Part shown: piece after piece, positions 22,020 through 31,870 of the stretch
How positions within the stretch are numbered: the first letter of the stretch is position 1
Layout of the letters: every line of letters begins with the position of its first letter
Source: Isoetes taiwanensis
Taxonomy: Eukaryota; Streptophyta; Lycopodiopsida; Isoetales; Isoetaceae
Direction: 5' to 3'
Length of the DNA stretch: 64,000 bases
Assembly (NCBI GenBank): GCA_021234155.1
Contig: JAJEKV010000101.1
Coordinates: forward strand, 1 to 64,000
Made by a program: the position numbers and the translations under genes
Notes under the pieces: model-generated
What the model was told of the DNA's origin: nothing
Database searches by the model: none
The model's input: the letters and a program-made list of their open reading frames with translations, nothing else

Positions 22020-24860
22020 ATTAGTTTTTTGTGATCGTTTGTTGCAAGATGGCGAGGCTTTTTCGTTTTTCGAACACAGAATTGGAAATCCTTCGAAGTT
22101 ATTGTTATGAAATCAATGATCGAAACTTGAAAGATGGACTTCAAGAAGTAAAGTCGGCTAATACTTAAAAGATAAATTGGCTGCAAAACATTCATTATTA
22201 TCAATGATTGTTGGAAAAAAGGAGATATAAACAAGAATGTTTCTTCAAAATTGCTAAAGATACTGACCAAGAAATTTATCCAAAGCTGCGGCAAGAAGGA
22301 AGATAATGTCATTAAGTGGAGCAAATGTATGGGCTTTGGCGGGAAGGATGCCAAGATCAAATAGAATCGATGATTCAATCAAATGTCGTTAAGTGAATTT
22401 TGGCTTGACAATACCAAAGTTTCACCAAAGGTTAGAGATGTCATGAAGAGGAGAACACAAGCAATACAATACCTTGATATCTCTGGGGTTTGCTCTTGTA
22501 ATTGAATCAATTCAGTCTTGGAGTTTATGTTTTCTTCCAAAATTCTTTTCATGACATTCTAGTACATTCTGGTACATTCTAGTACATTACGTACATTCTA
22601 GTTCTCGTTCAGTGACACTCGTTAATGAATACACATGGTTCTCATGAAATGTATTGCATTTTACATTGTTTACATAGTAGCAGAAATCTTGCAGTTGATG
22701 TGCTATTAGGTACTTTTTAGATGTACATCCATTAACGATTACATGTCCATGCAACCACGTATTTACATGTACTTGAATATCAAAATTACATCATTCTACA
22801 TTTTAGTGTACTTTCGGGTAATGAAGCCAAACAAATCGGACATATGTACATTAGTTGTACTAATATTGTAACATTAATGTGATGTACTAATATTGGAACA
22901 TTAATTAGATGTACATTGGATGTACATTGGATATACATTGGATGTTCAGTGGAACTGTTGGCTGTACATTAGATGTACTTGCTTTGTACATTAGATGTAC
23001 ATTAGATGTACGATAAGAATGATCGATTGGAACTGTTGGATGGACATTTTATGTACATAGAACATACATTAATTGTACAATAGTATAGTTCAATACTCTT
23101 TTGGCATCCGTTTGCCGACATCATTTTGCTAACATGGTCTTTAATGCTTTTGTTATTGCGAACGAGCTTTATCAGCAGTTTGTATATCGGAATCCACGAT
23201 ACCAAAATTAAGCCGACACCTGATTCAGTATTCAAACCCGATTGCATAAGGAAATTGAAGGAGAGAAACACATGTTGTTGTGTCAAACATGAGCAAGCAG
23301 ATCTGCATGTGAAAGGCCTTCAATGATATGAGGAGATCCCTACATGTTAATTGCACTTGGTACATGAGTGTCCATGCATCAAGAAAAACAATGGAGTATG
23401 TCAAGCAAACAAGAAAACTTTTGATAATGTTAGTATCTTGTGGAGGTCAACGGTTTGCGAGAAATATGTAGCGGATGAATGGCATAAACTAAAATGCATC
23501 AAAGTAGAATGTGATGAATGTGGAGTGAAGAAATTAGACATCTGTCCAAGCGAGGAAGATGGAATTGAGAATGTGGGTAGCAAGTATATGCATATGTCAA
23601 TGAGCCATCCAAAAGGTACATCCGAAGGCTTAGATTAGTTGATCAGAATGACAAAGCATCTGTTTTGTTAAAGAACATGAAAAATCAGCTTGCTAAGTTT
23701 TACAGATCATAACTTTCTGACTAATTGGCGAGCAAAGCAGCGGTTTAAAAGATGTGTTGAGAAACTCCGGGATAATAGTGTGTTGTCCGTTGTTGACTTT
23801 GAGAGAACTACACATTGAAACCGGGGGCAAGTGCAATCAGAGCATTGGAATCCCCGATCAAATTAGTATTTTTGGTCCATATTTCAATGATGAAAATAGA
23901 AGGTAAGCTTAAAAAAAGCGTGCATTTCTATGTTTTGGATGACAGAAGCATGACACTCATTTTGTGCAACATGGTTTTAAATTACATTTGGGGTGGCTTA
24001 AGAATAATGGAGGTGGACACATAAACCTTCATTATGTGTGGTCGGATGGTTGTGCATCTCAATTCAAATCAAGCGTGCATGGTATGGAACGAGATACCAT
24101 GTTGAAAATAAAATGAAAGTGATATGGAATTTCTTTGGATCTGGCCATGGGAAAGGCACAATACATGATGGCGAGGCTGGTATAGCAAAGTTGTGGCTTG
24201 AGAGCGAGGAAGAGAAAACAAAATGGCATGCCGTTGATAAAAGTAAAAACACTTGTGCGGTTTAAGGGCCAAGGAATCGGATTGTGAAAGGGTGTTTTGG
24301 GAGGTTGGAAAACAGATGTGAACAGGCAGCAAGCATTCAATTGCAAGACTTTACCGGTACTCAGCGGGATACATTACATTGTCAACTATAAACCCCCAAA
24401 GATCCAACAACAAAGTTGCTATGCAGACCACTCTAGTGCTTTTGTGATGCTTGCATTAACTTCAATTGGTTGAATTGTGAGAACATTAAACATTGGAGAA
24501 TGGTCTCTAAAAGTTTGGAGCCCATGATCATATTGCCTCGTGGTTGTTTGAAAATGATGTGGAAGTTTTGTATCAAGAGGGGCGAGTGGTTTAGATGACC
24601 TTTGTGGGCTGTTTGGATGTATTTGTGTCTTTTGCAAGACGCAGCACAATGTGGAAGGTGTTTCATACTATGTTCTCATGTGCACGAGGGGAAAAGCATG
24701 CATTGGAAGAAGATTCAATTGATGACTATGGAAATGAATACTCTGCTGGCACTAGTGTCATTGAAGGACAATATTATGAACTAATCCCGGCTGCCACAAT
24801 AAGTATAAACCGCTTCCTACTAAGAATGTTTTGGTACTGCAGAAATGCGTGATTGGGGTT
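22020..24860 (+). pseudogene. DDE-like transposase with SDG..QFK and GHGKG motifs, decayed
   Basis: In order on +: FWLDNTKVSPKVRDVMKRR near 22400; a Cys/His-rich block near 23270-23560 (CCCVKHEQADLHVKG, then CDECGVKKLDICPSE); FLTNWRAKQRF and VVDFERT near 23715-23810; HIQSEHWN-like text near 23835; WSDGCASQFKSS near 24040; and WNFFGSGHGKG near 24126. This order (acidic VVDF, SDD, SDGxxxQFK, GHGK..DG) is shared with uncharacterised plant and invertebrate proteins I regard as probable DDE transposases; the two aspartates and the late acidic residue would be the triad. Many frameshifts and stops are present, and a GTACAT array (22556-23090) interrupts it, possibly as an intron. The convergent FCP1-like gene on - may belong to the same element. 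Confidence 0.5.
22556..23090. repeat. GTACAT / ATGTAC repeat array 1
   Basis: TGTACAT-type words occur more than fifteen times (for example AGTACATTCTGGTACATTCTAG and GTACATTAGATGTACATTAG) over 530 bp. The reading frames on either side belong to the same transposase, so the array probably lies in an intron. Confidence 0.75.
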
Positions 24861-25060
24861 GAATCCCATTCAAGAAAGTAAAACACAAGTGAAGGGGCAA
24901 GCACAACATTTCACTTGCGGATGAAGTCCATGAGACATTGTTATCACAACTTCGGCAATTGTAGATGACATGGACTAAGTCGGATCTGTAGTACTTTCCT
25001 GAAATATTGTAATACTTTGTTATAAGAACTGAAGAACTGGACTACTTGGAAGTGCATTAT

Positions 25061-25118
25061 GTACATCAATGTACATAAGATGTACAACAGATGTACATCT
25101 TATGTACATCTGTTGTAC
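25061..25118. repeat. GTACAT palindrome cluster
   Basis: GTACATAAGATGTAC and its reverse complement GTACATCTTATGTAC lie within 25071-25105, and ACAGATGTAC faces GTACATCTGT. The result is overlapping perfect inverted repeats. Confidence 0.8.
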
Positions 25119-26060
25119 ATTCGAGAAATCTTATAAAATTTATTTAAGTGTAAGTTGATTAGAATTGAACACAAGAAAGTTGAATTGCATAAACACTAAA
25201 ATGGTTTTGATCATGGCAAAGATAAGAAATGGGCGAGGTTTTCATGTACAAATGGTTGATTTATTTATATTGTGGACATAAATATAACACAAAAAAATGA
25301 GCATGGCTCATAATTCATGACAAGCTTCAAAATGTGGGTAGGGCTGATATCTTATGACTATTGCATCATGTCTTCAGCCCGTAGAGAGGCTGAAGAGATA
25401 TCCTCTAAAAGCGATGAGTCCATGCGGTTTCTATAGCACGTGCCACCGGCAAACCTTTCCATCCTACATAGCTTTGCATCTTCGGGACCACGTGCCTTCC
25501 CCAAGGGTTGTGCAACAAGTGATTTGCTGCCAATATACCTTTCATGGTTGCTCGTTCCTCATAATTTTCAATTTGCTCAACCTTTTCCCAAAGTTGAACA
25601 AGAATATAGAGCGATAATGGGTCCCCAACCCTATGTACTTGCGGCTTGTGTTGGTTTGTATTACCTCCGGGTGCGCGAGAACTCTATCTCTTAGTTTCTT
25701 AATAGTCTTTTTGTGTTTCAGTCCATTCATCTACAAAGCAAATGAAGATCACTTAATTATGTATACACACTCATAATTGTACCAATAAGAAAGACAGTAA
25801 GAATAGAGTACTCAAGTGCAATGAACAAAAACTTTGATACATATATTCATAACATTTGAATTTGTACATCAGTCAAAGTCTCTACCAACAATGGGCGGTC
25901 GAGGCCAATAACATGATGGCGGTTTCTCCATTCCTTGCTCAGATATATTGACTAAATTTAGGCGTGAGCACCCAAGTTGCTGCCATAGTTTGCCAGCAAA
26001 ATTTGTTCCACCTGCTCTGATATGCTATCTGCTGCATTAGTCATTGGATGCTCTTTCACA
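25119..26060. other. Intergenic or 3' part of the minus-strand gene
   Basis: No certain gene. Minus-strand words such as WQQITCCTTLGE near 25510 and GGTNFAGKLWQQLG near 26000 look like coding relics and may be the C-terminal exons of the FCP1-like gene, but frames are broken. Confidence 0.3.
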
Positions 26061-26064
26061 TAAA

Positions 26065-26625
26065 CTATACCATCTCGACCATTTTGAATCCATTAAGCCA
26101 TGGAATGAGCTCCATGACAAGCAATCTGTCACTAGCTAATATCGGTGTCCAAGAGAAAGGACATATGTAGCTTCCTACAGGATTCAAAGTGGATTTGTAT
26201 CTTTCGTCGTCGATCAGAACTGTATGTCCATAGTACTCTGGGTACTCTTTCCATACCACAGCTAATGGTTTCACAAACAACCCCTTTTGAGGTTCAGTAG
26301 GGTGTTTGTGTGGCAGAGTCCAACACTGCTCCTGGCTGTAAACAAACTTCAGCTTTATGGAAAAAGCATCACAAATATGTTCCACAATTGGTTGAAGATT
26401 TTTAGAAGTGAGTGAAGACCAGATGGCAACATCAAACCCTTCTCTTACAAATGCTAACAGTGATGCTAACCCCGGCCCGCAAGAAAAAACACAATTTCCT
26501 ATATTAAATTGAAGCTCATCTTTATGGATCTGTTGGTATCTTGAGTTAATATTTTCATTCTTGTGCACACTCTTGCCCAAACACAGAATTTAAGTCAAAG
26601 ATAACGAGCTTTCTCCCTGAATTAG
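26065..26625 (-). pseudogene. FCP1/NLI-type HAD phosphatase domain
   Basis: On the minus strand a HAD motif-I-like KLVIFDLNSVFG occurs near 26600, followed in the 26065-26580 frame by PGLASLLAFVREGFDVAIWSS and, later, HTVLIDDERYK and ending with a helical tail. Spacing fits the FCP1 homology domain, which in characterised members dephosphorylates protein serines through a DxD nucleophile. Here the second Asp of DxD is Asn (DLN), so catalysis is doubtful. A frame change near 26540-26580 separates motif I from the rest. It lies downstream of coiled-coil exons on the same strand (28125-30570), so it is probably the C-terminal part of one long gene in a transposon. Confidence 0.6.
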
Positions 26626-28120
26626 ATGATTCACCTGTCAGCAAGAAAACACTTGAGATTCACAATTTATAATTACATTTCAGACACACAATTGAGAAAA
26701 CACATTGATAATTACACGATTGTTATTTGCACAGGTGTAAGTGAGACAAATAAATTAATTTTTTCATTACTTATTGAGTACAAAAGAAGCTCTGAAAGCA
26801 TGGCTCATACAAAAGCGTAATTTACAAACAAGTCAAAGGGACTATCTACCCGTGGTAGGAACAAGCCGCCAGATATTCATGGCTTTCTACAATTAATGCC
26901 TCCATTAGATGATCCCTCTCCGTGACTTGGCATAGGCATCGGTGAACCAACCGGGTGTCATGATGGTGCACAAGTATTAGAGGACTATACCAACAAATAA
27001 CTAATAGGAAAATAACATGTTCTACTTACAAAAATGGAGCTTACCGTGCATCAACCGGCATCTATGAATTTGTGCATGTAAGCCACAATGTACATGCAAG
27101 GGTTCGGTACTAGTTTTCGCATTTTAGGACGTAAACACGTGAGCATCAAAGTTCTTCCTACCATGGCTTAAGCCGTTGATCCGAGCATCATGTTATTGAT
27201 CACAAGCTTATGAAACCCGCAAAATTGCAATGTGAGAATAAATCAAGCATAAGAAATTGCAATATGAGAATAATCAAATCATAAAAACAAAAGCGTAAAC
27301 TCATACTTATACGGACCACTTTAGCATGGTACATAGCCTTTGGCGGAGAGAGGATCAGATACTTGGGCTAGCTATAGATGGAAAAAGAGCTTTTCATTGG
27401 ACCCGGTAAGCACAAGTATTGCCAATGCCACATTTGGGCCTTGCAATTGAACAAATATGTATTGGCATCTTGCAATCAAAATGCCATCCACCCTTCCTTT
27501 ATGTTAGTGTTCTGTGCATCCGCCCCGTTCTTGAGGGAATTCACAAAATTTCGGAAGGTGTCCGGTCGAAGCGTAAAAAACTTTGTGTTTCCAATCAGGA
27601 TGGAAGATCGCTACAAAGGTACTCGCGACACAAATCCGATTACATATTAATACATAAGATGAGTGACTTAGGGAATGAAAATAACATAAATATGTTGAAA
27701 TGCTAGCCTACCTCCCATAGACATCTACCATCTTAGAGGTCAAGTCCACCTTCCTTCCAGTAACTCGTCAACATCACTTTGAAAGATAGAGGGTGCGTGC
27801 TTAGGAGGACAAATCCCTATAAGGAGTGAATGGAACCAACCTTTTGGGCGGTTCACTAAAGCGTAAGGAAACAACAAAGATTAGCAAAAGAATATATCTA
27901 TTGTAATCAATTGTATATTACTCACCTTGTAAATTCATCACTGTTTCAAAGATCTTCCGAGGACTTTGCACCTTATTTGTTATCACATCAATATTTGCTT
28001 GTAGATCCCTCTTCCTCTTCCGGTTCACTCGAAGGATCGGGATCAGCTTCCTTCACTGCGGATCGTGTCCTATGTACAAAAAAAAATGTGGTTAATTACC
28101 ATAAACTGAGATGTTTAACA
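26626..28120. other. Unresolved stretch, probable intron/exon mosaic of the minus-strand gene
   Basis: Minus-strand words (for example NIKEGWMAFWLQDANTYLFN near 27490) suggest further exons, but stops and frame changes prevent exon calls. Plus-strand frames at 27378-27650 and 27911-28324 look like shadows. Confidence 0.3.
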
Positions 28121-28124
28121 AAAA

Positions 28125-28697
28125 TTAGTTCATCTTGGACATACCTCTTTCTAGGTGGTGGTGGCACTTTTTGCCCGGAGATTTTCTTTTGGGAGGACAT
28201 TTTTTGTTCTTTCGGAGATTTTGCCTGTTTTTTTCCTTTTGGAGTGCCATCACCAGCATTCTTTTGCCTCCTCTTTGAGTGGACTCAACTACCAACTTCC
28301 TTCTTCCTCGTATCTCACGGTTAAAATCGGATCTGTGGTCCTTTGTAGCTTCGCACAGTGTCCAATCGGGACCCGCAGATGATGCCGAGACGGGTTTAAT
28401 CTTTCTTAGCTTCTCCAATTACTAATTTAGCACTTGGTGATGAAAGATTTTCTGTTGCGCTAGCCATTGAAGGCTCGCGACCGCACCCGCTTTAGCTTTC
28501 TCAAGTGCCATCCTCTCAATTTCCTCAACTTCACTTTGCCATGTTCGAAAGCAGCAATCGGCATGCATTGTTCTATTACCGGGCACTTTGAAAATGTCAT
28601 TGGTGATCTCGAGCTGGAAGGTAGAGGGTCTACGATTGGTCCGCTTATTATGCTCAAAAAATCTGTAAAGAGAGTCGATGAGATGGCTCAAGAACAT
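28125..28697 (-). pseudogene. Middle exons of the FCP1-associated gene, basic and acidic helices
   Basis: Two abutting minus-strand frames, 28422-28697 (HLIDSLYRFFEHNKRTNRRP, then WQSEVEEIERMALEKAKAG) and 28125-28418 (Lys/Arg-rich with KNKKCPPKRKSPGKK), read as helical then strongly basic regions. No known domain. Their strand and position between the coiled-coil exon and the FCP1 domain suggest they belong to the same gene. A basic tract like this could be a nuclear localisation signal. Confidence 0.35.
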
Positions 28698-28805
28698 CAG
28701 CCATTAAAGTCGCTCCGGGATAGGAACGGCCTCATCAAGTAAAAACAAACAAATGATCTAAATTTCAATAGACATAAAAGAACATGAAAACGTAACTACG
28801 AGAAA

Positions 28806-29290
28806 TATATGGTACATCCTGCCAAGCATGTACATTTCATGTACATAGAATGTACCAAATGTAAGTAACTACATTTAACTATAGCCAAATGTACATGTAC
28901 ATGTTCCTCAATGTACATAAAGGTACATCAATGTACCCGTGATGTACACCACGACAAAATACCTGTGATGTACCTGTGCATCCGTTAGGGAATGTAGATC
29001 TATGCCAAAAAAAAAAAAAAAAAAAAAAAGCACATATATGTAAAAATGCACATACTTATGAATCCATCTACGATGCACTCTAAAGATAAATGCATGTACA
29101 TCTATTTGCAGATGTAGACTCCATTAGAGACATGTACAAACGATACAACCGCAAATTCCAAGCTCAAAAATAAAAGCATCAATAAACAAGCAAATATATG
29201 CCTATGTACCTCTGCTTACAGATGTACACTAAAAGTTATACATGTACAAGGAATAGCAATGCACTGAAAGCCATACATGTAGAACTATGC
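28806..29290. repeat. GTACAT / ATGTAC repeat array 2
   Basis: More than twelve ATGTACAT-type words occur (for example CATGTACATTTCATGTACAT and AATGTACATAAAGGTACATC). It lies between two coding pieces of the minus-strand gene and mirrors the array in the convergent transposase. Confidence 0.75.
29007..29029. repeat. Poly-A run of 23
   Basis: Uninterrupted A run inside the GTACAT array; no SINE or LINE body seen upstream. Confidence 0.9.
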
Positions 29291-29329
29291 AGATTACAAT
29301 AACAAATATGAATGAAGAGAAATATAAGT

Positions 29330-29975
29330 TTAAATTAGTTGAGAGCAATGCATACCTTTCACAGCAGGGAAACCAAGCTGAATTCGAATGCCCTCATCCC
29401 AGATGCAACCTTTTATGCAATTCTGTCTTTCATGGACCAGATAACACAAGCAGAAGAGGCAATAAGCATCTCTGCATGGAGCTAGTAAAGAACAAACCGT
29501 TTTGCCAAAGCCTTGGCCACAAATGTACATGAACTGAATGTGATGAATCAGTTCTATAGAAGTAGCTCCTAGGGGGTAGGGCTCCTCGCAGAACAATAGG
29601 TCCTGCTCTCCCCATGAAATCCAAAATCTGTGAATGCCTTTCCTGAACCAATTCAATGCAATTAAGTTTTTCCTTTGCTTGTTCAATTGAGATTTCATGC
29701 CTTTCAATGTCTTTAGTTGCTTCCTGCAAACCAATTTCTAGCTTAGAAGAGTGTTGTTCTTTATCATGTCTACTCATAACCAAGTCTTCCAACTTGTACT
29801 TCAACACCAACATAACAAAGATTTCATTCCAGGATCCCTGGGACAATTTGTCAAATTCCCGTTTTGTCTCATCTATTTTTCTGGCAGATCTAGCCGCAGA
29901 TCTTAAGGATAGCATATCCTTTCTACCCTCAATCCGGCTGATGACCTTCAATGCATCCCTCCTTTTTTCTTCCAA
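29330..29975 (-). pseudogene. Coiled-coil and Cys-rich zinc-finger segment of the FCP1-associated gene
   Basis: The frame 29430-29975 is rich in E, K, L and R with heptad-like spacing (SRHDKEQHSSKLEIGLQEAT, then ERHEISIEQAKEKLN). A frame switch near 29580 leads to FMYICGQGFGKTVCSLLAPC, then RDAYCLFCLCYLVHERQNC in 29330-29734. The Cys/His spacing resembles a RING-like or other cross-brace zinc finger. The product would be a coiled-coil zinc-finger protein, possibly fused to the FCP1 domain further down on -. Role unknown. Confidence 0.45.
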
Positions 29976-30072
29976 AGGCTTCTACTTCATTCAATAGGTT
30001 AGTTTTCTCCTCCAACCCATGCTTAAGTAATCGCTTTATTGTGTCAACATCGATCTAGAATAAGCCGGGGCT

Positions 30073-30570
30073 CTAATATTCCCGCAATACGATGTCCCGT
30101 TTGATAGTTGAGGATTTACCTGTTGTAGGGTCCTCTCGTAACGCCCGGGCGAGGGTTTTGGCAAGATCTTTGGCGGTCCTAGCCACGCCCATCCAATCAA
30201 CAAGCCGCCCCTTCAAGTGAAGAGCAAATGCTCGCAAAATAGGTTGAAATATAATGGTTTGTAACCCTGTTTCTTTGCCATAAACCAATTCATAATATTT
30301 AAAAATCATCTTTCCATGCGTTTCGGATTCTCCCTTCCTTGAATCCTCGTCTGCTTTTTGAGCTTCACCCCATACCTCGCTCATAACCATCTCTAGGTTG
30401 GGTATGTGGGCCTCTGCATGTTTCTCACGGAGGTCTTTGGCTTGGATCACCTCGTAACCCAAACGTAAACTCCTTGGAGGTAAAATTCCATCGCCGAAGC
30501 TACCGGCATCTTGCTTGGGTGTGGTGATGAGCAAGCACTCATCCGGGGCGTTTTGGGGCCATAGCTAGAT
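30073..30570 (-). pseudogene. N-terminal exon of the FCP1-associated gene
   Basis: The likely start is the ATG at about 30567 (MAPKRP), which needs one frameshift to enter the 30073-30534 frame. That frame reads LLITTPKQDAG..., then LREKHAEAHIPNLEMVMSEV and a helical region ending at a probable splice site near 30080. No family recognised. The gene starts close to the right edge of the two-gene unit, and the transposase on + starts near its left edge, so the genes converge. Confidence 0.35.
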
Positions 30571-30829
30571 GAAGAATTCGTGATCGGGAATCCAAGCAGA
30601 GAATAGGGCGGGATAGTGAACGAGAGGCAAACCAAGAAAGAATTTGGGAAAGAATTTCAAAATCCGATAATTGCGGGTTGAGTAGTGGATAGCCATTAAT
30701 CATGGCGGTTACTAGCTGGTCATGATGATTTATTCCAAAATGTGCATTCGGGTACATATGTATATGTACAAAAGGGCTACATTTATAGACACCCTTTCAT
30801 GCTTTTACCCTGTTACTATTTCATTGTCT

Positions 30830-31257
30830 ACACGAGGATTGGAGTTGATGTTGGGAAGATAAACTCAGTGGTGTATTCCATGAGGGAATTGAACCAAAAC
30901 AACAATGTTCTTTTCAATGTGCTAGCTGAAAAAGATAGGTTGCCAGTGCATGATGCAAAACAATAAAGATATGGCTTGGAAAAATCAACAAAAGTGATGG
31001 AATTTATACTTCATTCTTTACATTGTGACGGGTGGCTTTGCATTGGACTTGTTTTGTGGTGCGGCTCTATGATGGAAGCATCGCTAAAAGGTGTTCATTA
31101 CTTTGGAACTGAGAAGGATGAAGTGTTGGTTCAGTCTGTGCTTGCTTTGCGGCATTGTGGGGCTCCTTCTATTGATCTTGACAAATCAGATGAGAGTGGA
31201 GATGAAGACGACATTGAGAATGTTCCAGTTCAGGATGTGGACGAACCCTTGGACTAG
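30830..31257 (+). pseudogene. Methyltransferase C-terminal fragment (copy D), SAM motif I decayed
   Basis: Two frames (30742-30966 and 30976-31257) give INSVVYSMRELNQNNN, then STKVMEFILHSL and WCGSMMEASLKGVHYFGTEK. The last resembles SAM motif I of beta-class DNA methyltransferases (D-x-F-C-G-S-G-S) with a following acidic residue; the leading D-x-F and a Gly appear lost. An acidic tail ends at 31255-31257. A stop near 30964 separates the halves. It could be the 3' end of copy C split by the two-gene unit, or an independent relic; the ends do not join cleanly enough to say. Confidence 0.45.
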
Positions 31258-31337
31258 TCCGTGAGTTTTTCAGTATCATACTTTGCTATTAAGCTTTTGA
31301 TCTTTTTATGCATCGACATCTTCTTTTTTAAAAAGGG

Positions 31338-31870
31338 ATGGCTTTGGTTTTCGGCCCGAACGCCAGATGTAACAAGATGCGGCGTTCCCTATCCCGCTCG
31401 CGGGATTTTTTTTCCCTCTACACGCGGGATGATTTGAAATCGAGCCCCTTTGCTCCATCGTCTCCAATGGCGCTATTCGATCTCTGGCGGCGTGATTCTC
31501 ACTCTTGCTTTAAGGTTTGGGCATTGTCTTCCTCTTCCCAGTGTCAATATTTTTTTGGCAATATTGCTCTCTCTTTACGTTTTAATCCATTTGTGCCCCT
31601 CTCAGACGTAACGGCCGCTCCCTGTTATGTGACGTTCTCATCCGGCGGCAGCCGCAGCACCGAAGCTTCATCCGCACCATCACAGGTAGAACCTTTAACT
31701 CCTGCTTTCCTTCTCTTTCTATTTTCATGAGATTTTCGGTTTTGAGGGCGGGTTTTCCTTCGGTGTATGTGTTTGATTGCTTCTTTGCCTGTACAAAATG
31801 CAATATGTGCTTAGTTTGTGTTGGATTTGGGCTCGATTTATGTAGATTCGATTCACTTTTCGTGTCTTTT
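31338..31870 (+). other. GC-richer exon-like block with unrelated surroundings
   Basis: A block with higher GC includes GGCGGCAGCCGCAGCACC and a CAG|GTAGAA splice-donor-like site near 31686, then an ACAG|AGATGG acceptor-like site near 31880. It looks like the 5' end of an ordinary gene (UTR or first exon) rather than a transposon. No protein family recognised. It could be a fragment captured by the Helitron that ends at 35405. Confidence 0.25.

Noticed and set aside
22556-23090. GTACAT array as a replication origin or centromere satellite
   Set aside because: No regular unit length, and it sits between coding pieces of one transposase, which fits an intron or transposon repeat better.
28155-28382. 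Plus-strand frame with F-rich peptide opposite the basic exon
   Set aside because: It is the antisense of a Lys-rich coding stretch; the minus strand gives the more protein-like sequence.
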